From Siphonodentalium dalli (taxonomy: Eukaryota > Mollusca > Scaphopoda > Gadilida > Siphonodentaliidae): a DNA stretch of 64,000 nt. A program made the position numbers and the translations under genes. The notes under the pieces were generated by a model. It made no database searches. It was given only the letters and a program-made list of their open reading frames with translations, and was not told the DNA's origin. The stretch lies in contig CP136066.1 in the NCBI GenBank assembly GCA_032622095.1, positions 143,373,559-143,437,558 on the forward strand, in the 5' to 3' direction. This document shows positions 59,501-64,000 of the stretch, in pieces. Each line of letters opens with the position of its first letter. Position 1 is the first letter of the stretch.

Positions 59501-59914
59501 ACTTGAGCAAGATTGCGTCACTTCCTATCAATGTATCATGGCTTGAGCGATGGTCATTGTTAGTTATTTTATGTGCACAATTATTAGAAGTTACAATTTT
59601 ACAGACAACATGGTTTGATGTTGATCGCATATTGTAATAACAAGCCAACGAAATTATATGCGAGTTACAGACTGTTGCATATTAACCGACACATAAAAGT
59701 TAAGTGTAAGTAGTTTGACAGCAATGACACTGCCGTAAACGGTAAAGACTAAAGTTGTACCTGCATATACATCATTTCTGTCAATCGCCATTTTGTGCTC
59801 GCTGATGACGTGAATATTTCTTCCCTCAAAATTCTTAGTAATGTGTAACTTTAATTCATCGGTTCGCTTCGATTTACCGCTCGACGGTAGGCCACAAAGT
59901 ACGACAAGAGGCAT
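44413..59914 (-). CDS. KTI12: KTI12 homolog (Elongator-associated P-loop ATPase), complete, 9 exons
   Basis: Exons on the minus strand: 59914-59761, 57674-57623, 56912-56860, 55559-55504, 53081-53002, 50610-50451, 49562-49500, 47912-47844 and 44556-44413 (831 nt, 276 aa plus TAA). Seen: start MPLVVLCGLPSSGKS with P-loop GLPSSGKS (8-15); VVILDSLNYIKGYRYELYC (76-94), the family's Walker-B-like signature; NRWDKPLF; and HRRQFISYTKTHP near the end. Known: KTI12 is a PSTK-related ATPase that binds tRNA and is needed for Elongator-dependent wobble-uridine modification. At 276 residues it is shorter than the human protein (about 350 by recollection), with a shorter middle. Eight introns; seven are GT-AG and the last is AT-AC with U12 signals. 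An AATAAA overlaps the stop codon (44409-44414). It is divergent from the dUTPase gene. Confidence 0.95.
44605..45368. mobile_element. Foldback element inside the AT-AC intron
   Basis: About 760 bp. Outer arms agaatgtcaatgtcacac.. and ..gacattgacattct. Inner arms carry gcagaatgaggtccccagag in both orientations. It starts only about 50 bp upstream of the AC acceptor of KTI12 exon 9. Confidence 0.72.
45541..45645. repeat. Hairpin repeat
   Basis: gttcagataataaattcaa and ttgaacttattatctgaaca face each other. A diverged relative is at about 18320-18400. Confidence 0.65.
45679..46807. mobile_element. hAT-like non-autonomous element, 1.1 kb
   Basis: The ends CAGTGTTCGCGCTG and CAGCGCGAACACTG are inverted. 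GTCATACT flanks both sides (45671-45678, 46808-46815), an 8-bp duplication typical of hAT. The subterminal regions repeat 'tttggctaa' many times, as hAT transposase-binding regions often do. No transposase is present. It lies inside the AT-AC intron of KTI12. Confidence 0.88.
47844..47912 (-). CDS. KTI12: KTI12 exon 8, ends at an AT-AC donor
   Basis: 69 nt, 23 codons, acceptor tttttcag. It codes CILESQKMSIPGDELKIPGA and then KDK. No usable GT follows. Instead the exon meets ATATCCTTTA (47843-47834), a perfect U12-type AT-AC donor. Joining here restores the family sequence in phase 0. Confidence 0.9.
47975..48195 (-). pseudogene. Broken coding-like stretch in KTI12 intron 7
   Basis: On the - strand a frame reads KATFLRDTMCGALVTLTNAI and on to LYHEM. 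After a one-base shift it continues as VALPMSTTDTGIITRRMDLY to VLDN and a stop. The composition looks protein-like but I cannot name the family. The shift and the intronic location suggest a decayed gene or transposon fragment. A TTAA-flanked MITE abuts it on the right (from 48207). Confidence 0.3.
48207..48519. mobile_element. TTAA-flanked MITE, CCTCTT ends
   Basis: 313 bp between TTAA (48203-48206) and TTAA (48520-48523). Ends CCTCTTGGCTGCTA/TAGCAGTGAAGAGG. Near the left end is a hairpin around atactgagtacggac. Confidence 0.7.
49125..49460. mobile_element. Relative of the 44605 foldback
   Basis: Holds gacatttgcaaaatgaggtc and caccctctggggacctcatt, then the reverse near 49380-49450 ending caaatgtcagacacactata. 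It lies in KTI12 intron 7. Confidence 0.65.
49500..49562 (-). CDS. KTI12: KTI12 exon 7
   Basis: 63 nt, phase 0 at both ends, acceptor tttccag, donor gtaagt. It codes QPLSSTNFLYELDRITQETV and R, the helix before the tRNA-binding C-terminal part. Confidence 0.9.
50451..50610 (-). CDS. KTI12: KTI12 exon 6
   Basis: 160 nt, acceptor tattccag, donor gtaagt. It codes FDALVMRFEPPVSTNRWDKP and on through APPPNFSTQS, which aligns with the 'L.RFE.P...NRWD.PLF' and 'APPP..STQ' blocks of animal KTI12. Confidence 0.95.
50611..53001. other. KTI12 intron 5, no exon seen
   Basis: Frames at 51449-51696 on both strands are shadows of each other. Direct repeat at 52510-52690. Confidence 0.5.
52510..52690. repeat. 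Direct repeat, two copies ~108 bp apart
   Basis: agtagtttcatcca..atcccgtgca.aaaaa.. to ttctttgat appears at 52511 and 52619. Confidence 0.65.
53002..53081 (-). CDS. KTI12: KTI12 exon 5
   Basis: 80 nt, acceptor gtcttcag, donor gtaagt. It codes ILCDTNPETCSKWNSQRSEE and then ERYNQE, with Val132 split. The 'WN..R' pattern is usual for the family. Confidence 0.9.
53214..53604. mobile_element. TTAA element with CCCTTTACCCAACA ends, copy B
   Basis: 391 bp between TTAA (53210-53213) and TTAA (53605-53608). Nearly identical to copy A but inverted. It lies in KTI12 intron 4, next to exon 5. Confidence 0.87.
53900..55070. mobile_element. Probable larger relative of the GCTGAAGGGGTCAC element
   Basis: The left end (gccgatgcggtcactatcac) and the gtgctgaagggtacacagg repeats match the 58005 element. 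The right end (gcactttttt.ggtgag.ttgaccc) matches its other end. The middle (54190-54640) holds other low-copy repeats. Borders are approximate and no duplication was confirmed. Confidence 0.5.
55239..55395. mobile_element. Short MITE of the hairpin family
   Basis: Lies between TTAA (55235-55238) and TTAA (55396-55399). One hairpin only. Confidence 0.7.
55504..55559 (-). CDS. KTI12: KTI12 exon 4
   Basis: 56 nt, acceptor ttgacag, donor gtgagt. It codes (G)YRYELYCVTKACSTPHCV. A decayed copy of this exon lies just upstream in the same intron (about 55589-55641). Confidence 0.93.
55589..55641 (-). pseudogene. Decayed duplicate of KTI12 exon 4
   Basis: The - strand reads attacag|gctagatatatgagcttt.., parallel to the real exon's acceptor and gctacagatatgaacttt... 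about 76 bp downstream. Many substitutions change the protein (ARYMSF for GYRYEL). The acceptor is kept but no clean donor is seen. Confidence 0.7.
56590..56815. mobile_element. Double-hairpin MITE, right end decayed
   Basis: Starts ccttccatgactggagcttc. The first hairpin (about 56644-56700) is intact, the second partly deleted. Confidence 0.65.
56860..56912 (-). CDS. KTI12: KTI12 exon 3 (ILDSLNYIKG)
   Basis: 53 nt, acceptor gttttcag, donor gtaagg. It codes ILNKDDVVILDSLNYIK, then splits the following Gly codon. The DSLNYIKG stretch is the most conserved KTI12 signature. Confidence 0.93.
57287..57505. mobile_element. Double-hairpin MITE
   Basis: Begins CCCTTCCAGGA after TTAA (57283-57286) and ends ATCATGAAAGGG before TTAC. 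The first hairpin is half deleted. Confidence 0.7.
57623..57674 (-). CDS. KTI12: KTI12 exon 2
   Basis: 52 nt, acceptor ttttgtcag, donor gtaaag. It codes (D)SKKEIRTRADLKSSVQ(R), the family's 'KEK..R..LKS.V.R' helix. Phase 1 in, phase 2 out, matching both neighbours. Confidence 0.88.
57894..58455. mobile_element. Palindromic MITE split by a nested element
   Basis: Left arm from CAGCAATGCCC after TA (57892-57893), right arm ending GGCATTACTG before TA (58456-58457). The palindrome centre is interrupted at 58005-58337. Confidence 0.82.
58005..58337. mobile_element. Nested foldback MITE with 9-bp target duplication
   Basis: 333 bp with ends GCTGAAGGGGTCAC/GTGACCCCTTCAGC and CTCACTGAG on both sides (57996-58004, 58338-58346). 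Sister MITEs show the uninterrupted centre. Subterminal repeats: gtgctgaagggtacacagg. 9-bp duplications are typical of Mutator-like elements. Confidence 0.8.
58899..59140. mobile_element. Double-hairpin MITE, reverse orientation
   Basis: Begins CCCTTTCATGATGGG after TTAA (58895-58898). The right end attgaaggg is followed by a decayed TTGA. Confidence 0.7.
59288..59352. repeat. Short hairpin in KTI12 intron 1
   Basis: ttttcaatggaaggggactaactctata and its complement surround tatatata. It lies in the intron between KTI12 exons 1 and 2. Confidence 0.7.
59761..59914 (-). CDS. KTI12: KTI12 exon 1 (P-loop)
   Basis: 154 nt from ATG at 59914: MPLVVLCGLPSSGKSKRTDE and on to NDVYA, ending one base into codon 52 at donor g|gtacaa. 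The nucleotide-binding loop is residues 8-15. Confidence 0.95.
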
Positions 59915-60397
59915 TATTTCTCGTTGAACGATCTTAAATCGAGCACGTGTAATTTGTTTACGGAAATGAACAAATTAAAAATACTAAATCTAGTTTGGCA
60001 TGTGGACGGAACGAAATATTCTTATTGTGTTTTTTGTTTGTTTGTTTTATAATAGAAATGTAAAAATGTAATTGTCCTCATTTGTCAATTGTTTATGTTG
60101 AATTTATGACTATCTATATATGTATATTGTTTGTGTTGTGCTTACCAATGAAGGTGAGAAATTATTTTGTTTCAAATTTCAGACTTGTGCTTCAAATTTA
60201 CATGACATGTAAAGATATTGGGCTGAAGTGATTAAACACAAATTAATAGGTTGAATACAATTGGGCTGAGATTGCAAACGAAAGTAGAATCTATAAATAC
60301 AGACCAATCAGAGCGAAATATGAACAGGTACTCATGCAGGAAGTTACTTCATTTTAGCGCTAAAATTGCGCGGGAAATACGAGTGAAACAACAACAG
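59915..60397. promoter_or_regulatory. Divergent KTI12-DUT promoter region
   Basis: 483 bp between the two ATGs. On the DUT side are CCAAT (60304-60308), the palindrome TTTTAGCGCTAAAA (60352-60365) and GCGCGGGAAA (60368-60377), whose complement is the E2F consensus TTTCCCGCGC. No TATA box is evident. Inferred: S-phase control of DUT, as is known for dUTPase genes, possibly shared with KTI12. Confidence 0.6.
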
Positions 60398-60561
60398 ATG
60401 CCGAGTGAAGTCGTGTCGGAGCCACCAACAAAGAAACTCTGCACAATGCCATCTACACATGAGCCCGTCGAAAAGCCGGCGTTGAAGTTCAAGAAATTGT
60501 CTGCAGATGCATTTGCTCCAACAAAAGGCTCCGATCTGTCTGCTGGTTTCGATTTATTCAG
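60398..60561 (+). CDS. DUT: dUTPase exon 1 (motif I)
   Basis: Start ATG at 60398. 54 codons end ...AGFDLF plus two bases of Ser55 at donor ag|gtatga. PPTKKL near the N-terminus could serve nuclear import (inference). Confidence 0.88.
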
Positions 60562-62990
60562 GTATGAAATTTCATATTTTCCTGATTTCAAATTCAAGAT
60601 AGATTTCGCAGAGTACTATTGTCAGTATTGAATTAGAAATGCAAGATTCTCGGTGAGGTGAGTTAAGAATCATTGTTTGATGGTGCTTCCTGCATCATAA
60701 CCTATGATGATTAGAAATAGAATACAACAATTATTCTTTGATTTTGTTTGTTCTGGAAAAATTTATAAGATCAAACCGTGACAAACGTAGTGTTCTCATA
60801 AATGAAACAACACAGGGCGGTTAAAAAATTTCCTCACTTCCAATCTATCTATAGGTTTCTCCTAACCTTCAATAAGGCTTCATCATGTTGAGAATGCATT
60901 GAATTTGAAAATGACATGAGTGAAAAAAGTAATTGACCCTTTGATCGAGTTTGATAACAGGGTGGAAAACAATTCTCCTGGATGATCTTGAACAATTTGG
61001 TCATTAAAACTTTTACCCTTTAATCTTTATTAAGAAAAAAGATATGTCACAAAACACCAAATTATTTTTAAAAAAAATTCCGAAACAGAATTATGTACCT
61101 TCTGTAGCAACATAACTTCATACGGGAGACAAGCTAGCATCTTTTCTTTGAATATGCAATCTCAAAATCTATCCTCTTTGAATTCTGTGACATTATTTTG
61201 AACAAGTGCAATATGTCCACAAAGATTACCCCAGAATAGATAATCCTTGGTTTAGGAACAGACAAATAAGACTTGGATATACTTGCAGGGTTTCCGCTAG
61301 GGGTTGGGGGAATGTGGCCGTATTTATGAAGCACATACTCGGTGTCCTGTCAGGAGAAAATTTAGATGTTTATCAATGAAATGTAACCGTTTCCTTGCAC
61401 TTGAGACAACAAGCAGGAGCATAGAAGCTTGGTATAGAAACTAAATTAAAACATTTCGTCTTTCTTTGTTCTCGAGTTAATGAACTAAAAGCATGTAAGC
61501 ACCACAACATACAGTGGATAGAATCGGTCCACAATGGAGTGAAATAATAAAAAATTTTAAGGTTAAATTGAGCAAGCAGTTAAATCTAAGAAAAAAAAAT
61601 ACAATAATAATCTGAATCACCACTCCCATATTACAATTTCTTTGGAATCGGGGGTAAAAATATTTTATTCAAGTTAAGGAGCCCACCCATCAAAGCTCAA
61701 GAGTGATCAGATATAGATTTTTGAAATCTATTATTTTTCACTTTGGCGGTTTGGCAAAAAGTCGACGAAGACGGTGTCAGACCAAATTGCAGTTGAAGAT
61801 GGATATTAAACTCTAAAATCAAGTGGCTTTGGGTGTTAAAATATTTCACAATCCGGGAAATGTTTCTATGACTTCAGTTATTTTCTATGACTGATTATTT
61901 ATTCATAACTCATTAGTGTTGAAACGATTAGCTATTTTAAGGAATTGACTAGTCGCCAGAGGTAATCGACGACTAGTCGGACCCCTTCTAAGAGTTCCCG
62001 TTTCTATGCCCATATGACGTATAAAATGGGCCATGTGGCATCGCAGTTTCGAGTATCCAACTCTTCCGTGTCAGAACGTTCAAACGGAAAGCACGTGAAC
62101 TATGTAATCTCCGTTTTGCCCGTGAGTCTCCCAATTTGATGTATTAAACCCATCTCTCCTGCAACCTCCATATAATCTCACGGTTGGGGAATGCAGGTAA
62201 TAAAAACAGTTTATGTAAAAAAAATTCTGTTGCATTCTGGGATCCACAGGGTGGGGGGGGGGGGGGGGGTCCTATGATTTTAGCAGTTTTCTATTTCTCT
62301 GTGGGCATCTTCTGAGAAACAGATGTTTCAATAGTGATGAATTATAGTATTTTAATCATATTTTATGGCATAGATTGTTATTAAAACCGTATATCAAGTC
62401 ACTATAAAAAAAATAATCGGCGACTCAAAAATTAATAAGTGGGCCTTTAAAACTGTCAGAGGTGGGATATATTTGTAATTCGGTGCATGTATTTATACTT
62501 TTTAGTGCTCATGACTGTGTTGTCCCAGCCAATGGTAAATTTTTGGTGAAAACAGACATCCAGATCGCTCTGCCTGATGGTTGCTATGGGCGTGTTGGTA
62601 AGTTCTGGTTAAGCTTTTCAAAACTTTTGTGCTTTCATTTTATGGTTGCAGTAAAAACTAGCGTTAACAAGACTGAAGGTGCATAGGAATATTCCACCAT
62701 CACAGACTGTCAGTTCATGTGTTCTTAGTATCTGTCCAAAAGAAAATTACATATTACAAATATGTTGTCTTATTAATTCAGAAAACTTTTCTCAACAAGA
62801 AAGAATTTAATATTTGGATTCAATTGCCAAATAATTTTTACCCTTCCCTTCTGTGGGTTTCACATTTGTATCTTAATCTTGAGTTTTTACATTTCTTTGA
62901 TAATGAATCAATGATATATTATTTTGTTTATGTTATTTATTTTAGCCCCCAGATCTGGCTTGGCTGTGAAGAACTTCATTGATGTTGGTG
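60398..62990 (+). CDS. DUT: dUTPase (dUTP diphosphatase), 5' three exons, runs off the right edge
   Basis: Exons 60398-60561, 62506-62597 and 62946-62990 code residues 1-100 in phase. Seen: a Lys/Pro-rich lead, then KFKKLSADAFAPTKGSDLSA GFDL (trimeric dUTPase motif I), VKTDIQIALPDGCYGRV, and APRSGLA (motif II), ending NFIDVG with a split Gly. Known: the homotrimer hydrolyses dUTP to dUMP and pyrophosphate, keeping uracil out of DNA. The exons for motifs III-V (YRGNVG, the end loop) are not in the last 1 kb and should lie beyond 64000. The frame is open upstream to an ATG at 60251. A Met at 60320 would add an Arg/Lys-rich 26-residue lead resembling a mitochondrial presequence, but that stretch overlaps CCAAT and E2F-like sites, so 60398 is the preferred start. 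Confidence 0.93.
60562..62505. other. DUT: DUT intron 1
   Basis: Holds the MITE fragment at 61620 and a G run at about 62253-62270. No coding exon seen. Confidence 0.6.
61620..61840. mobile_element. MITE fragment, AGGTACTCAACC family, in DUT intron 1
   Basis: Shares 'aaagctcaagagtgatcaga' and the following 100 bp with the copies at 43066 and 43863. The ends are missing. Confidence 0.6.
62506..62597 (+). CDS. DUT: dUTPase exon 2
   Basis: 92 nt, acceptor tttttag, donor gtaagt. It codes (S)AHDCVVPANGKFLVKTDIQI and on to GCYGRV, the beta-strand segment before motif II. Phase 2 in, phase 1 out. Confidence 0.94.
62946..62990 (+). CDS. DUT: dUTPase exon 3 (motif II)
   Basis: 45 nt, acceptor attttag, donor gtaagt. 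It codes (A)PRSGLAVKNFIDVG. The Arg-Ser-Gly of motif II contacts the nucleotide phosphates. It ends one base into the next Gly codon. Confidence 0.94.
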
Positions 62991-64000
62991 GTAAGTGCTA
63001 CATTACAAAAAAAATATTCTGTGGCAGGGAAATATCAAGGACTGTTTTGATACCTGTTAGCCGCCCTTCCCTGGAGACTGGAGCAGTTGTTAATTCATGG
63101 GTGCTAAAATGTCCACTCGTACCTCTCGTCAAAATGTTTAGAGCACTTGATCGTTTATTCAGTTTTGAACTGTTTGATGGTATATTTTAGTATATTTATA
63201 CCTATCCAATCTCAGTTCAATTATGAGCATGTGAAAGTGTAACTGGAGTTACTGGATATATGTCAGCAATTATGTCTATCCCACAATGTGACGATGACAT
63301 TTTGTTTAAAAAAAAACCCAACTTACGATTATATTAAGGGCACAATTACATCCATCTTCAGAATTGTGAGAGCAATCTATCTGTCACTGTATTTTCCTTG
63401 TGGAAAGGACTGTATAATTACACTTACAACTCGAGAAACCCAAATGTCTACAGTGTACAGGGTTGGGGCGATTACATACCAATGTAATCGATTACGATTA
63501 CAATTACTTTTGATTTACATGATTACGATTACTGATTACATTTTTTCCAATGTAATCGATTACAAATCTTTAGTAAATGTAATCGATTTCTTTTTGATTA
63601 TGATTACATCTGATTACAATAGTTGGTTTCCAACCATTTTGATGGCATAGGAATAAATAATGAAATAATTCAAAATAACATGTCTAATATGATTGAATAA
63701 AGACATCACTGCATAACATGGAAACAAGAAAAGACTGAAACAATAGAAAGATGCAAGCAAAAAACATAAAAACTTTTTTTTTACATTTACATGTATTGGA
63801 AAGGTTTCATCAGGCTATAATTAAAAAGGTATTTGTTTGTCCTCGCCCCGACCGACTCGATTTTAATGGCCGACTGGAAATTATTTTATTGAGATTGAGA
63901 ATTTTGTTTTTTAAAAACAACAACAATTTCAGTAGTGGTATGTTGTCTGAGAAGCTCATTTTCGGTCAGAAACTCCAGCAACTGTGACTGAACAGCATAA
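62991..64000. other. DUT: DUT intron 3, window edge
   Basis: No YRGNVG-type codons found, so the next dUTPase exon lies beyond the window. The frame at 63751-63987 shows no dUTPase similarity. Confidence 0.55.
63455..63620. repeat. Low-complexity 'gattac' repeat
   Basis: Many copies of aatcgattac/gattacgattac. No gene. It lies in DUT intron 3. Confidence 0.65.

Noticed and set aside
63751-63987. Possible final dUTPase exon
   Set aside because: No YRGNVGVVLFN-like or C-terminal Gly-rich motif. The next exon must be beyond 64000.

Overview
This is a eukaryotic, animal-type window: genes split by long introns with GT-AG (and one AT-AC) splice sites, low gene density, many MITE-like hairpins, a tRNA-derived SINE with a TCAATCAATC-type tail, and several foldback elements. 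The repeat style (TTAA- and TA-flanked palindromic MITEs, 'ttgaccttgaa' repeats) suggests a marine mollusc, probably a bivalve. That placement is an inference from repeat flavour and is not proven.

Three protein genes can be assembled exon by exon. (1) A Rab-type small GTPase on the + strand: seven coding exons between 13126 and 40179 that join in phase to a 250-residue protein with all five G motifs and a C-terminal CCFIL prenylation box. Its first intron is 14.1 kb and full of repeats. (2) KTI12, the Elongator-associated P-loop ATPase of tRNA wobble-uridine modification, on the - strand: nine exons from 59914 down to 44413, 276 residues. Its last intron has a perfect U12-type AT-AC donor and branch site. 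(3) The 5' half of a dUTPase gene (DUT) on the + strand from 60398, running off the right edge. KTI12 and DUT are divergent and share a 483-bp intergenic region with a CCAAT box and an E2F-type site beside DUT.

Layout: 1-13.1 kb is gene-poor and holds a 6-kb foldback element (1357-7403) with a nested piggyBac-like insertion, a SINE, and a possible small ORF. 13.1-40.2 kb is the Rab gene, whose introns contain a 2.5-kb satellite-carrying foldback with an 8-bp target duplication (18903-21375), two more foldbacks related to the first (22726-26011 and 29161-33464), and many MITEs. 40.2-41.7 kb is a 67-bp minisatellite that grew out of the Rab terminal exon. 44.4-59.9 kb is KTI12, whose introns contain a hAT-like element, double-hairpin MITEs and nested MITEs. 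60.4-64.0 kb is DUT.

The most unusual content is (a) a class of foldback elements whose long inverted arms enclose tandem arrays that themselves flip orientation at the centre, seen in two unrelated transposon types; (b) the AT-AC intron of KTI12; and (c) the tandem array made from the Rab stop-codon region. Most long open frames in the window are translations of tandem repeats and are not listed as genes.
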